64,000 nucleotides of DNA from Muricauda sp. MAR_2010_75 (GCF_000745185.1 NZ_JQNJ01000001.1:698501-762500); one strand, 5' to 3'. Positions 1 through 8,883 are shown, numbered from the stretch's first letter. The notes: generated from the letters alone by a model not told the origin. Numbers and translations: made by a program.

Positions 1-147
1 ACTTTCATCCCTGTTCCCGGAACCGATCAAAATGGCGATCAATTCTGCATCGGACAGCACAAAACTTCCTTTTTGCACCAATTTCTCCCTAGGTTTGTCA
101 TCATCTGCCCAATTTTTGATGGAAAAGGAAACCACTTTTTCTTGCAT
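1..147 (-). CDS. radC: RadC family (JAB domain) protein, N-terminal part, cut by window edge
   Basis: Only the first 49 codons are inside the window, running off the left edge. The translation starts MQEKVVSFSIKNW and continues with PREKL and the segment LSDAELIAILIGSGN, the typical start of RadC proteins, where a helix-hairpin-helix-like region precedes the JAB/MPN metalloprotease fold. The start is the ATG whose complement is at 145-147. The metal-binding motif lies outside the window. RadC was named for DNA repair but its real role is unsettled. The 57-bp gap to the divergent DUF1569 gene must hold both promoters. Confidence 0.85.
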   Translation of the reverse strand, partial: MQEKVVSFSIKNWADDDKPREKLVQKGSFVLSDAELIAILIGSGNRDES

Positions 148-204
148 GCTTTAAAGATAGGAGATTAAATTTATGTAATTTTCACGGTAAAGAAATCAAG
201 TTAT

Positions 205-654
205 ATGAAATCCCTATTTGACTCCGAAACCCACACTGAAATTCTAAATAGAATTGATAATCTTTCTGAATCCTCTCAAAGGGAGTGGGGCAAAATGGAG
301 GTTGGACAAATGCTGCGCCACTGTCAGTTTCCCTTGAAGGTAGCTTTAGGCAAACATACAATAAAAAAACCCAATTTTTTTATGCGATTGCTCTACAAAG
401 GATTCAAGAAAAGCATGTACAATGACAAACTTTGGAAACGCAATCTACCCACCGCTCCGGGGTTTAAGGTTGAGGACAAAAAAGATTTCAAAGAAGAAAA
501 AGACAAATTGGTTGCATTGATCAATGATTTCCATGAAGAAAGAACCAAAAAAACAAGGGACCCACATCCTGCATTTGGAGAGTTAACCTATGACCAATGG
601 GGACAAATGCAGTATAAGCATTTGGACCATCATTTGCGACAGTTTGGAGTTTAA
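205..654 (+). CDS. DUF1569 (DinB-like four-helix) protein
   Basis: A 149-residue soluble protein that looks like the DUF1569 family, a branch of the DinB/YfiT-like four-helix bundle superfamily. Visible family hallmarks are the early segment with MLRHCQ (around residue 46) and the C-terminal HLDHHLRQFG. These histidines would sit where related DinB-fold proteins bind a divalent metal. There is no signal peptide or membrane segment. The biochemical role of the family is unknown, so no function is assigned. It stands alone between divergent radC and convergent mpl. Confidence 0.75.
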   Translation: MKSLFDSETHTEILNRIDNLSESSQREWGKMEVGQMLRHCQFPLKVALGKHTIKKPNFFMRLLYKGFKKSMYNDKLWKRNLPTAPGFKVEDKKDFKEEKDKLVALINDFHEERTKKTRDPHPAFGELTYDQWGQMQYKHLDHHLRQFGV

Positions 655-669
655 TCTCTTTGGGCAGGC

Positions 670-2025
670 CTATTCAAAAAGTGTCTTGACCCGCTCAAAA
701 TCCAATCCACCATAATTTCCCGAACTCATCAGCAGCAACGCCGAATTCTCAAAATTTTGTGTAAAAAGGTAGTCTTTAAAGGTTTTAGGGTCTGTAAAAA
801 TCTTTATATCCGCTCTTTTAAAGGCTTGGGCAATTTGGTCAGCCGTAACTTCTTCCAATCCTTTGATTTTTACCGCATCTGGTGAATAAAAGACCACGGC
901 TTCCTCGGCTGCATCCAATGCACCCTGGTATTCTTCCAAAAATCCAGCATTTAAACTGCTGTAGGTATGGAGTTCCAAGCAAGCAAGCAGTTTGCGTTCA
1001 GGATATTGTTCTTTTACGGCTTGGGTGGTGGCCATTACCTTGCTGGGTGAATGGGCAAAATCCTTATAAATGACCTTATTTTGGCTTTCGGCAATTTTTT
1101 CCAATCGTTTAGAAGCCCCTTTGAAAGTGGCAATGGCTTCGTAAAAATCAACTTCGTCCACACCCATTTGCTGACATATCCATTTGGCTCCAGCCAGATT
1201 GTTCAGGTTGTGCCTGCCAAAAATTTCAATAGGCATTTCTCCTTCAGGGGTATGCAATAAAGTGGTCCCATTTTCAACACGATATTCCGGGGTATGGTAA
1301 GGAAACTTCCGAATGGTATTTTCTGTGGATTCCACCACTTTGACCAACTCGGCATCCTCCGCATTATAGGTAATACTACCTCCGCTTACAATGCCATCGA
1401 CAAAAATCTGGAACTGCTTCACATAATTTTCAAAGGTTGGAAACACATTGATATGGTCCCAAGCTATCCCACTTAACAAAGCAATATTGGGTTGATAGAG
1501 ATGAAATTTGGGCCTTCGGTCAATAGGAGATGACAAATATTCGTCCCCCTCCAAAACAATGAAATCGTTCTCCTCGGTAAGGTGCACCATGCGGTCAAAA
1601 CCCTCCAATTGGGCACCAACCATATAATCCACTTCAATATCATGGTAATCCAACACATGCAAAATCATGGAAGTGATGGTGGTCTTTCCGTGACTTCCAC
1701 CTATGACCACCCGGGTCTTGTATTTAGATTGTTCGTACAAAAACTCAGGGTAAGAATACGTCTTCAACCCCATTTCCTGAGCTTTTAGCAATTCTGGATT
1801 GTCAGGTTTGGCATGCATACCCAAAATAACCGCATCCAACCGATCATGGATTTTTTCGGGAAACCAGCCAAAATGTTCCGGTAACAGTCCTTTCGCCTCC
1901 AATCTGCTTTTGGAAGGTTCAAAAATAACATCATCACTTCCGGTAATGTGATACCCTTTGTGCTCCAGGGCCAAGGCCAAATTGTGCATGGCACTCCCCC
2001 CAATGGCAATAAAATGAATGTTCAT
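670..2025 (-). CDS. mpl: UDP-N-acetylmuramate:L-alanyl-gamma-D-glutamyl-meso-diaminopimelate ligase (Mpl)
   Basis: Mur ligase family enzyme of 451 residues, expected to join recycled murein tripeptide to UDP-MurNAc in the cytoplasm. The N-terminal Rossmann-like domain has HFIAIGGSAM (MurC/Mpl type). The ATP-binding loop GGSHGKTT lies near residue 110, followed by the central-domain segment VLEGDEYLSS and the C-terminal-domain YKDFAHSPSK. The YKDFAHSP and DEYLSSPID style points to Mpl rather than MurC. The ATG at 2023-2025 is preferred over the in-frame TTG one codon earlier. It is convergent with the DUF1569 gene across 15 bp and divergent from the cupin gene. Confidence 0.88.
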   Translation of the reverse strand: MNIHFIAIGGSAMHNLALALEHKGYHITGSDDVIFEPSKSRLEAKGLLPEHFGWFPEKIHDRLDAVILGMHAKPDNPELLKAQEMGLKTYSYPEFLYEQSKYKTRVVIGGSHGKTTITSMILHVLDYHDIEVDYMVGAQLEGFDRMVHLTEENDFIVLEGDEYLSSPIDRRPKFHLYQPNIALLSGIAWDHINVFPTFENYVKQFQIFVDGIVSGGSITYNAEDAELVKVVESTENTIRKFPYHTPEYRVENGTTLLHTPEGEMPIEIFGRHNLNNLAGAKWICQQMGVDEVDFYEAIATFKGASKRLEKIAESQNKVIYKDFAHSPSKVMATTQAVKEQYPERKLLACLELHTYSSLNAGFLEEYQGALDAAEEAVVFYSPDAVKIKGLEEVTADQIAQAFKRADIKIFTDPKTFKDYLFTQNFENSALLLMSSGNYGGLDFERVKTLFE

Positions 2026-2118
2026 CAATCTTGTTTATCATTCAAAAATAGCCAATGGCAAAACCAATCCAAACAAAGAAATCATCTTATTAATTTTTAT
2101 ATTGGGGTAAAATTGAAA

Positions 2119-2433
2119 ATGATGAACCTATCAGAAATCAAATCCAAGGAAATTATGCCCGGTTACCACGGAAAATTGGTACATGGCGAAAGCATGAGTT
2201 GGGTTTTTTGGGACGTGGACCAAGATGCCGAAGTACCCGAACATTTTCATATCCACGAGCAAATCATGCATGTGGTGGAGGGCACTTTTGAACTTACTTT
2301 GGACGGAAAAACAGATACCTATCATCCTGGTGATGTGGTCATTATTCCCTCCAACATGCCCCACCGTGGAAAAGCACTTACCAAATGTAAATTAATGGAC
2401 ATTTTTAGTCCGGTACGAGACGAATATAGATAA
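2119..2433 (+). CDS. Small cupin-domain protein
   Basis: A 104-residue single-domain cupin. Motif 1 is seen as EHFHIHEQIMHVVEG (metal ligands His, His, Glu) and motif 2 as HPGDVVIIPSNMPHRG (His ligand). The reading frame is open further upstream to 1948, but that extension overlaps the 5' end of mpl on the other strand and has no cupin features, so the ATG-ATG pair at 2119/2122 is taken as the start. Only 3 bp separate it from the following SDR gene, so the two are probably co-transcribed. The substrate cannot be read from the sequence. Confidence 0.8.
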   Translation: MMNLSEIKSKEIMPGYHGKLVHGESMSWVFWDVDQDAEVPEHFHIHEQIMHVVEGTFELTLDGKTDTYHPGDVVIIPSNMPHRGKALTKCKLMDIFSPVRDEYR

Positions 2434-2436
2434 CAC

Positions 2437-3222
2437 ATGAACATATCACTGAAAGGAAAAAAAGCCCTAGTGGGCGGGAGTAGTAAAGGAATTGGCGAAG
2501 CCATTGCAATGCAATTGGCCAAAAGTGGGGCAAGCGTCACCCTTATGGCTCGAAACGAAAAACGGATGAAGGAATTAACCCAAGAAATGGACAGTTCCCA
2601 AGGCCAAAAACATCAGTATTTGGCGGTTGATTTTTCCAATTTTGAAGCTTTCAAGCGTATCATTTCATCTTTTTTCGAACGCAATACCATTGATATCTTG
2701 GTCAATAACACCCAAGGTCCTGAAGGCGGCGGTGCTTTGGAAAAAAGTGTTGATGATTATCAGAATGCCTTCGATTTGTTGTTCAAATCAGTGGTCTTCA
2801 CCACAGAACTCGCGCTAAAACAGATGCAAAACAATAAATGGGGTCGTATTATCAATGTGGCCTCCATATCGGTAAAGGAACCCTTGAGTTATTTGGCACT
2901 TTCCAATACCATTCGGGCTGCGGTGGTCACTTGGGCAAAGAGTTTGGCCTTTGACGTGGCCCAAGATGGTATTACGGTGAACAGTATTTTGACGGGCTAT
3001 TTTGATACGGACCGAATTGCCCAGCTCAATACCAAAAAGGCGGAAAAAATGGGAATATCTCCCGAAGAAGTGCTTTCCGCTATGGAAGATAAGGTTCCTA
3101 TGAAGCGTATAGGAAAACCAGCGGAATACGGATATCTGGTAACTTTTTTAGCATCGGACCAAGCGGCTTACATTACCGGAACCAATATTCCAATTGATGG
3201 AGGGCTACTGAAATCCATGTGA
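2437..3222 (+). CDS. SDR-family oxidoreductase with an altered active site
   Basis: 261-residue short-chain dehydrogenase/reductase with a full Rossmann fold: cofactor loop GGSSKGIGEA near residue 13, the NNTQGP segment, and a C-terminal ITGTNIPIDGG that matches FabG-like members. The usual YxxxK catalytic pair is changed: after VASISVKEP the sequence reads SYLALSNTIRAA, so Tyr is present but Lys is replaced by Ser. This N-T-x-R variant is seen in a subset of FabG-like SDRs of unknown activity. Probably co-transcribed with the cupin gene 3 bp upstream. Confidence 0.82.
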   Translation: MNISLKGKKALVGGSSKGIGEAIAMQLAKSGASVTLMARNEKRMKELTQEMDSSQGQKHQYLAVDFSNFEAFKRIISSFFERNTIDILVNNTQGPEGGGALEKSVDDYQNAFDLLFKSVVFTTELALKQMQNNKWGRIINVASISVKEPLSYLALSNTIRAAVVTWAKSLAFDVAQDGITVNSILTGYFDTDRIAQLNTKKAEKMGISPEEVLSAMEDKVPMKRIGKPAEYGYLVTFLASDQAAYITGTNIPIDGGLLKSM

Positions 3223-3279
3223 TTTTCCCCTTTCCCATTTGTAGAAAAATTCCGTATAAAATTATTGAATTCATAATTT

Positions 3280-3300
3280 TTACATACATTTAATATGTAA
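3280..3300. promoter_or_regulatory. Inverted repeat upstream of the doxX-like gene
   Basis: Seven-base arms TTACATA and TATGTAA separated by seven bases, ending 18 bp before the doxX-like ATG. The position and symmetry would suit an operator for a small dimeric regulator. No regulator gene is adjacent, so this is only a candidate. Confidence 0.25.
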
Positions 3301-3318
3301 CCAACAAAATCAAAGACT

Positions 3319-3696
3319 ATGAATTCAAAAGTTTTTATGGTGGTCCGCATCTTATTGGGACTATTTGTCCTAATATTTGGACTGAACAAATTTTTAAATT
3401 TCATCCCAATGGGAGGTGAAATGCCCGATTCTGTTATTGCCTTTTTTGGGGCTGTCTCATCCTCTTATACCTTAAAATTGGTAGCCATTGTGGAAATTTT
3501 GGCAGGTCTTGCTTTTATTTTCAACAAATATGGTGCTTTAATGGCCATAATTTTAATGAGTGTTTCCGTAAATGCGGTACTATTTCATGCCACACTGTTG
3601 CCGGAGGGCATAGGCCCCGCCCTGGCATTGTTGATATTGAACATATTGGCCCTTATTGGCTATAAAGACCGGTACAAGGATTTGCTGAAACCTTAA
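3319..3696 (+). CDS. DoxX-like integral membrane protein
   Basis: 125 residues with four hydrophobic segments (about residues 7-27, 47-66, 72-90 and 95-114), matching the DoxX/DoxD-like fold. The first helix contains RILLGLFVLIFGLNKF, typical of Bacteroidetes DoxX proteins with a Gly-x-x-Lys-Phe pattern. Members of the family have been linked to quinone or thiol redox chemistry at the inner membrane, but no substrate can be assigned here. Monocistronic; it runs towards the LytTR gene with an intergenic inverted-repeat element between them. Confidence 0.75.
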   Translation: MNSKVFMVVRILLGLFVLIFGLNKFLNFIPMGGEMPDSVIAFFGAVSSSYTLKLVAIVEILAGLAFIFNKYGALMAIILMSVSVNAVLFHATLLPEGIGPALALLILNILALIGYKDRYKDLLKP

Positions 3697-3712
3697 ATCC
3701 ACATGTCTTAAA

Positions 3713-3785
3713 TGTCACATCGAGTGGGGTCGAGATGTTCTTACAGCGCATAATCAAGGCGTTCTCGACTGCGCTCGAACTGACA
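3713..3785. repeat. Intergenic inverted-repeat element (copy 1)
   Basis: Imperfect inverted repeat of about 23-bp arms between two convergent genes. The left arm begins TGTCACATCGAG and the right arm ends GCGCTCGAACTGACA; the right arm reverse-complemented gives nearly the left arm. Related copies are at 29534-29590 and, in part, 34626-34650. The TCGACTGCGCTCGA core resembles short palindromic repeats scattered between genes in many Flavobacteriia. It may fold in RNA and act as a bidirectional terminator, which is inference. Confidence 0.65.
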
Positions 3786-3803
3786 TCATTTCTTGTTGTT
3801 CAA

Positions 3804-4532
3804 TCAAAGACTCATTTTATCCTTGAAGATATAGGACTGTCTTCGGGACACCTCAACTTCTTCCCCATTTTTAAGGGTAAGCTTCAATTTTCCATTGAAC
3901 CAAGGCACCACATTTTCTATATAATTGGTATTTACGATTTGTTGGCGATTTGCCCTAAAAAAAGAAGTCTCCGGAAGCTTTTCCTCTACTTGGTTGAGCG
4001 ATTTGTACAACAATGGTTTTTTATCCTCAAAATAGACCCTAGTATAGTTCCCTACAATTTCAAACAGGGAAATGTCCCCAATTTTCACTAACCAGCATGC
4101 TTCTCCGTCTTTGATGAAAATCTGACTGTTTTCCGATAATTTCTTGGTTTCAGCGCCCTTACCCTCATCTGCATTCTCCAACTTGGCCTTGACCTTATCC
4201 ATAGCCATGGCAAACCGTTTTTCACTTACTGGCTTCAAGAGATAGTCCAATGCATTGTACTCGAATGATTTTATGGCATATTCATCAAAAGCTGTGGTAA
4301 AAACAGTAATGGGTACCTCATCCAGCATTTCCAAGAGTTCAAAACCATCTTTTTCGGGCATATTGATGTCCAAAAACAAAACATCTGGTGTTGTATTTTG
4401 AATAAGCTCAAAACCATTGTCAACATTCTCCGCTTCACCCAAAAGCTCAATATCCCCATATTTTTTAATGAGTTCCTTCAGCTCATTTCGGGCCAAGCGT
4501 GAATCTTCAACAATAACGGCTTTTATTTTCAT
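3804..4532 (-). CDS. LytTR-family response regulator
   Basis: 242-residue two-component regulator. The N-terminal receiver domain (1-120) starts KIKAVIVEDS with acidic pair E9/D10. The phosphorylation site is D55 in VLFLDINMPEKDG, the switch Thr is in TVFTTAFDEYA and the Lys is in LLKPVS. A LytTR DNA-binding domain follows (about 135-240), with NYTRVYFEDKKP and FFRANRQQIVN. Its ATG overlaps the stop of the upstream histidine kinase by 4 bp (ATGA), so the pair is translationally coupled. The target genes are not evident from sequence. Confidence 0.92.
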   Translation of the reverse strand: MKIKAVIVEDSRLARNELKELIKKYGDIELLGEAENVDNGFELIQNTTPDVLFLDINMPEKDGFELLEMLDEVPITVFTTAFDEYAIKSFEYNALDYLLKPVSEKRFAMAMDKVKAKLENADEGKGAETKKLSENSQIFIKDGEACWLVKIGDISLFEIVGNYTRVYFEDKKPLLYKSLNQVEEKLPETSFFRANRQQIVNTNYIENVVPWFNGKLKLTLKNGEEVEVSRRQSYIFKDKMSL

Positions 4533-5587
4533 GCCAATGGAATTTTAATAAGCGCCAGCACCTCATCGGAAACCTCTTCTAAACTAAAGGAAGCCTTATC
4601 AGCATAGAGCAGTTTCAGGCGTTGTTCAATATTTTTCAACCCCAATTGCGTGGAATCTTTTGTAATTTGAAGTTTACCCGTATTTCTGACTTCAATGACC
4701 AAAATTGCTTCTTCTTTTTTAATGTTCAAAGTGATGGCTCCACCACGCTTAAGGTTCGAAATACCATGTTTTATGGCATTCTCTACAAGCAATTGTATGA
4801 TCATGGGAGGAATCTGGATATCCAAAGTATTGGCTTCCACATTTTTAACGAACTCCAACCGATTCTCAAACTGAATTTTGGAAAGGTCGATATAGTTATC
4901 CACCACCTCAAGTTCCTCCCGAACCGAAATGGCATTTATGTTGTTCTTGGTAAGGGAATATCGTAAAATTTCGGAAAGTTTGGTCAACATTTCACGGGAT
5001 TTCTCTACATCCTCAAGCATTAATCCACGAATGTTATTGAGACTGTTGAACATGAAATGTGGGTTGATCTGTCCTTTAAGGGTATTTAGTTGTGCCTGCT
5101 TTAAATGCGTGTTCAACTCCAAGCGCTCAATACGGTCTTGGTTGAGTTTCAACAACAGCTTAATGACCAAATAGGTTACCGTCCAAGCCCCAATCAAAAA
5201 CAAAGAATTGAGCACTTGGATACCGATGTTATCATAGTTTTTGAACATATTATGTTCGGCCTCGGTCAATGTTGGTCCGAATTTTACGTAGAGGAAACCA
5301 AACAGGGTGTTCAAAGCACCAAACACGAGTGCCGTCAGCAAAAAAGAGATAAGAATTTTAATAAAGTCTTTCCCACCAAAGGATTCAAATTGCACACTCC
5401 GTTTCAAGTACCACCGAAGCAAAGAAGTGGAAAAAATGCCAAGAAAAGTACCCATCACCACCGAATAGAGCAGTAACTGGGGACTAAGCCCTTTTACCAC
5501 AAAAATGGATACCGAATTAATAAATCCCCAACCCAAAAGTTGAAGTACCCAAAAAATGTAATTTCTTCTCTTGCTATTTAATTCCAT
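4529..5587 (-). CDS. LytS-type sensor histidine kinase
   Basis: 352-residue membrane sensor kinase. Four hydrophobic segments occupy about residues 12-150, with no large periplasmic domain. A His_kinase (PF06580) domain follows, with QINPHFMFNSLNNIRG containing the phospho-accepting H177. The HATPase domain has VENAIKHG and the GLKNIEQRL box. The frame is open to 5686, but that would overlap the upstream small gene; the ATG at 5587 begins MELNSKRRN just before the first helix and sits 21 bp downstream of a -7 promoter element. It is coupled to the LytTR regulator. Confidence 0.88.
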   Translation of the reverse strand: MELNSKRRNYIFWVLQLLGWGFINSVSIFVVKGLSPQLLLYSVVMGTFLGIFSTSLLRWYLKRSVQFESFGGKDFIKILISFLLTALVFGALNTLFGFLYVKFGPTLTEAEHNMFKNYDNIGIQVLNSLFLIGAWTVTYLVIKLLLKLNQDRIERLELNTHLKQAQLNTLKGQINPHFMFNSLNNIRGLMLEDVEKSREMLTKLSEILRYSLTKNNINAISVREELEVVDNYIDLSKIQFENRLEFVKNVEANTLDIQIPPMIIQLLVENAIKHGISNLKRGGAITLNIKKEEAILVIEVRNTGKLQITKDSTQLGLKNIEQRLKLLYADKASFSLEEVSDEVLALIKIPLA

Positions 5588-5608
5588 GGAATATGTTCCG
5601 CGATAACC

Positions 5609-5616
5609 CAAATATA
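5609..5616 (-). promoter_or_regulatory. Candidate -7 promoter element for the kinase-LytTR operon
   Basis: On the minus strand the sequence is TATATTTG, a full match to the Bacteroidetes -7 consensus TAnnTTTG. It lies between the stop of the small membrane gene at 5646 and the kinase ATG at 5587. No clear -33 TTTG at normal spacing was found, so this is moderate evidence. Confidence 0.4.
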
Positions 5617-5645
5617 CTCTTTGCAATGCAACCTGTGGAATTCCT

Positions 5646-5858
5646 TTACTGCTGTTTTTTGGCGCTTTTTTTCCAAAAAGGAACACAGCAGGCCTTGCTC
5701 GACGGCAAAAATGTTATCCAAACCATGGTCATCCCGGTATAAAAGAACACAAAATAGTCATCGTAGGCCCATCCCATCCATTTGCCATAGAACCCGATAG
5801 AGGCCCCCACGATTCCCATTCCCAAAATTACTTTCTGTGTTGTATTTAGTTTTTTCAT
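5646..5858 (-). CDS. Small membrane protein of unknown function
   Basis: 70-residue protein starting MKKLNTTQK, with two hydrophobic stretches (about 9-28 and 34-52) and a lysine-rich tail containing a Cys-Cys pair. The ATG at 5858 is preferred over one ten codons upstream because the shorter form begins directly before the first helix. I do not recognise the family; size and topology resemble short 2TM proteins that sit next to LytTR systems in Bacteroidetes. It lies upstream of the kinase on the same strand, so it may belong to that regulatory unit. Confidence 0.55.
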   Translation of the reverse strand: MKKLNTTQKVILGMGIVGASIGFYGKWMGWAYDDYFVFFYTGMTMVWITFLPSSKACCVPFWKKSAKKQQ

Positions 5859-6065
5859 TGTATTGGTTTTAAAGTTTGAAAAATTCAATTATAAGAGGAT
5901 GTCCATCAATACGGATATCATCAATTTTGCCAGTGCGATCATTACGTTTTGTTTTAATGGTTTTGTATGATGCTAAAGTAGAGGACTTTACTCCAGAACG
6001 AAAGGAGATTATGGGCAGTGGTAAAAATGAACGTGCGAACGGTAAATGGAATGGTTTTACACAAA

Positions 6066-6091
6066 AAAAGGGAGCGAAATGCTCCCTTTTT
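6066..6091 (-). terminator. Rho-independent terminator after the S9 peptidase gene
   Basis: Perfect stem AAAAGGGAGC / GCTCCCTTTT with a five-base loop, followed on the minus strand by a run of T. It begins 22 bp after the stop of the S9 peptidase gene. The flanking A run also makes it usable from the plus strand. Confidence 0.8.
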
Positions 6092-6112
6092 CATTGAATG
6101 TCAGTGATTTTA

Positions 6113-8137
6113 TTAATCTTTTAGTGGTTGAGGTATTTCTTGTTGCCCCAAATGTTTGGCATAAAAACCCATCATGGACCTATAGAGATCCAAGCGGTTT
6201 TCCTCTTTTCCAAATCCATGCCCTTCATCATATTTTACCATATAGGGCACATCATAGCCTTTTTCCCGCAAGGCACTAACAATTTGATCGGATTCGTCAA
6301 TGTTCACCCGTGGATCGTTGGCGCCCTGTACCACAAACAGTGGTTTTTTGATTTTATCAATTTGATAGACCGGGGAAACTTCTTCCATGATTTTCTTCTC
6401 TTCGGGATTGTCCTCATCATACCAAATCTCCTTAATAATCTTTAAATAGGGCTTCCAATAGGGCGGAATGGTCTTCATAAAAGTGAACAAATTGGACACA
6501 CCAACATAATCCACACCACAAGCATAAAGGTCCGGAGTCTTTGTCAAGCCCCTTAAAACAGCATATCCTCCGTGGCTGCCTCCGTAAATAGCGGCTTTTT
6601 TGGGATCTACCCAACCTTGTTCCACTACATATTTAAGACCGTCCTCAACATCGTCCATGGCCTTTCTTCCTATCTCTTTAAACCCTGATTCCAAAAACTC
6701 GCGCCCATACCCTCCAGAAATCCTAAAATTTACTTGAAGTGTAGCATACCCCCTACTGGCGAACAATTGGGCTTCGGGGTTAAACCCCCAAGAATCACGG
6801 ATTCCCTGTGGCCCACCATGCGGGTTAACGATCACAGGAACTTTTTCACCTGCTAAAACTGCTTTTGGTAAAGTAATATAACCATGCAGGGTAATGCCAT
6901 CCCTGCTGGTAAAGGTAATGGGACGCATTTCGGCCATATCCTCTTTTTTCAGTTGAGGCATGGTGTTATATAACTCCGTAAGTTCATCTTTGGCCACATT
7001 GTAGGCGTAGTAAATCCCATATACCCTGTCGCTATCCACGTAGAGCATATACAAGTTTTCATCTTCGGTACTGTCCAAAATATCATACTGCATTCCGGGA
7101 AGCTCTTCTTTTACCTTGGCATCCATTTTTTTGAACACATCGCTTACGGGTACAATCACACTTTTTTCCCCTTCATAAGCAAAGTAGTCGATTTCATAAT
7201 TCCTTGTTCTGGAAATGCCCCCTTCCTGCACATCATATTGATCATGGGAAAAAATCTTTTTAATGATTTTGTTCTCTTTAAGATCATAAAGCTGTACTTC
7301 GGCTTTATCATTGTCCAGATTGGAAATCACATAAGCATCATGTGGGTACTCGGTGGCATAATTAAAATCGGCTATAAAGAAGTTATCCTTCCAGTTGAGC
7401 TGTTTCAAAACCTTGAAACCACCTTCACCATCTTCATAGTACACATCTTGTTCCACCCCATCACGGAGTTTTGTAAACCCCTTTAATTTTCCAGTTTTGT
7501 CAAAATCGTAGCCAAGAATGGGATTGGCCGGGTCATCATTGGTGTATAGTTGGGTAATCTCTCCCGTAACAACATTCAATTTAAAGGGCTCAAATACTTG
7601 TGCGTTATTCTTGTTCAAATCGACTATGATATGCTCCTTATCATCTCGCAACAACTCATTGAAATCGGCTCTGACCCCATCAAAAGGTGTTAGATCTTTT
7701 AAGTTGTCGCCGTCAAGGTCAACGGCATAGATATGATAGTTCTCATCACCTCCTGTGTCCATTGAAAAATATAGCCGTTCATTGTTAAGCCAGCCATACA
7801 CTCGGACCAATTCTTCTTTTTCCTCAATAGCTCTTTTCACTTCACTGGTCTCCAAATTCTTCACATAAATATGGCGCTTTCCATTTTCATCACTTTCTCT
7901 GTAGGAAAGATATTTCCCATCAGGGGAAAATCGAAATGTAAAGGCTTTTGGATTGCCAAAATAATCTTCTACGGTATACCGGTAATCCCCTTGATCCAAT
8001 GCTGCCAGAGCCTGCAGTTCTTCTTCGGAGCTGATCAATGTGGTATCACCTGGTTTTTCTTGGGCCTGAATGGATCCTCCCAAAAACAGGAATAGGGAAA
8101 GTCCACAGACCCAATTGATCTTTTGTGTTGTTTTCAT
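6113..8137 (-). CDS. Exported S9 family prolyl oligopeptidase-like peptidase
   Basis: 674 residues with a signal peptide (hydrophobic core LSLFLFLGG, cleavage near IQAQ). The N-terminal half is a predicted beta-propeller (about 60-400), with repeated blocks such as FRFSPDGKYL. The C-terminal half is an alpha/beta-hydrolase with the oxyanion segment VNPHGGPQG. The catalytic triad is visible: Ser in YGGSHGGY (near 519), Asp in GANDPRV (near 607) and His in DEGHGF (near 640). The family cleaves oligopeptides; here it would act in the periplasm or outside the cell, probably in peptide scavenging. Single gene followed by a terminator. Confidence 0.92.
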   Translation of the reverse strand: MKTTQKINWVCGLSLFLFLGGSIQAQEKPGDTTLISSEEELQALAALDQGDYRYTVEDYFGNPKAFTFRFSPDGKYLSYRESDENGKRHIYVKNLETSEVKRAIEEKEELVRVYGWLNNERLYFSMDTGGDENYHIYAVDLDGDNLKDLTPFDGVRADFNELLRDDKEHIIVDLNKNNAQVFEPFKLNVVTGEITQLYTNDDPANPILGYDFDKTGKLKGFTKLRDGVEQDVYYEDGEGGFKVLKQLNWKDNFFIADFNYATEYPHDAYVISNLDNDKAEVQLYDLKENKIIKKIFSHDQYDVQEGGISRTRNYEIDYFAYEGEKSVIVPVSDVFKKMDAKVKEELPGMQYDILDSTEDENLYMLYVDSDRVYGIYYAYNVAKDELTELYNTMPQLKKEDMAEMRPITFTSRDGITLHGYITLPKAVLAGEKVPVIVNPHGGPQGIRDSWGFNPEAQLFASRGYATLQVNFRISGGYGREFLESGFKEIGRKAMDDVEDGLKYVVEQGWVDPKKAAIYGGSHGGYAVLRGLTKTPDLYACGVDYVGVSNLFTFMKTIPPYWKPYLKIIKEIWYDEDNPEEKKIMEEVSPVYQIDKIKKPLFVVQGANDPRVNIDESDQIVSALREKGYDVPYMVKYDEGHGFGKEENRLDLYRSMMGFYAKHLGQQEIPQPLKD

Positions 8138-8292
8138 AAGTGTTGAATTAATTGTTCGATTGAAATTTAATTACCATAAAATAAGACTGACTTTATGCTC
8201 TTTTGTTACATTTTGATAATAAATGTATTGGCAAGAACAACCCAATCCTACTCCATTATGGGCAACGGTATTCTGAAGATGATGACGAGTTC

Positions 8293-8817
8293 TCAATCAG
8301 TTTCAGGGGGAAACTTTGAAAATACCTTTTTGACCAAGGCTTTTAAACGATCTTCCCTCACACTTGGTGAGGCATTGTCTCTATATCCACTTTCCGTAGA
8401 AGCTTGCCAGAACAGCGCATCCCGTTGGGCATCCACAAAATCAAACTGTATGTGTCGTTGAATACCTCCATTTCCAATAGGCACTCCTACGGAAACGCCT
8501 CCACCTACATTTCTGCCCGTTCCGCCCATACCAATACCAAGGGAACTATTGGGGGCACTTTGGTATTCGCTGCTGAGGATGTTGATGAAAAATTCGGGCT
8601 CCTCGGCCAAACGGTATCCTTTAAACTGCAGGGTTGAATCCAAGGCACGTATCAATCGGCGTTCATCCAATTGGCTGAGGCCTGTTTCCATGTCCGAAAA
8701 ATAGTTGTATGTGGTATAGTTGGAAAAATCCGTTCCTTTGTCATAGTCATAATTCACCCGTATGGTGGAACAGGATGCAAATAGACAACAAAATGCTATA
8801 AAAAGTAGGTGTCGCAT
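8293..8817 (-). CDS. DUF4136 lipoprotein
   Basis: 174 residues with a lipoprotein signal (MRHLLFIAFCCLFASC, lipobox ending at Cys16). The mature part matches the DUF4136 pattern: an opening VNYDYDKGTDFSNYTTYNYF, a middle Gly-rich stretch, then FDFVDAQRDALFWQAS and a C-terminal Lys-rich helix that ends KVFSKFPP. The family is common in Bacteroidetes and Proteobacteria and has no known activity. Probably anchored in the outer membrane. It is transcribed alone, 155 bp upstream of the S9 peptidase gene. Confidence 0.85.
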   Translation of the reverse strand: MRHLLFIAFCCLFASCSTIRVNYDYDKGTDFSNYTTYNYFSDMETGLSQLDERRLIRALDSTLQFKGYRLAEEPEFFINILSSEYQSAPNSSLGIGMGGTGRNVGGGVSVGVPIGNGGIQRHIQFDFVDAQRDALFWQASTESGYRDNASPSVREDRLKALVKKVFSKFPPETD

Positions 8818-8883
8818 GACAAGTGCATCTGGATTACCACTAAAAATAATGAATATTTGGCTTTTGGAATGGAATAACGGTTG

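Noticed and set aside
1948-2118. 57-codon upstream extension of the cupin gene
   Set aside because: It overlaps the start of mpl on the opposite strand and adds no cupin features; the ATG at 2119 fits the domain.
5876-6279. Two overlapping plus-strand frames near the S9 peptidase terminator
   Set aside because: They run through the terminator hairpin and into the antisense of the peptidase gene, with no recognisable protein features.
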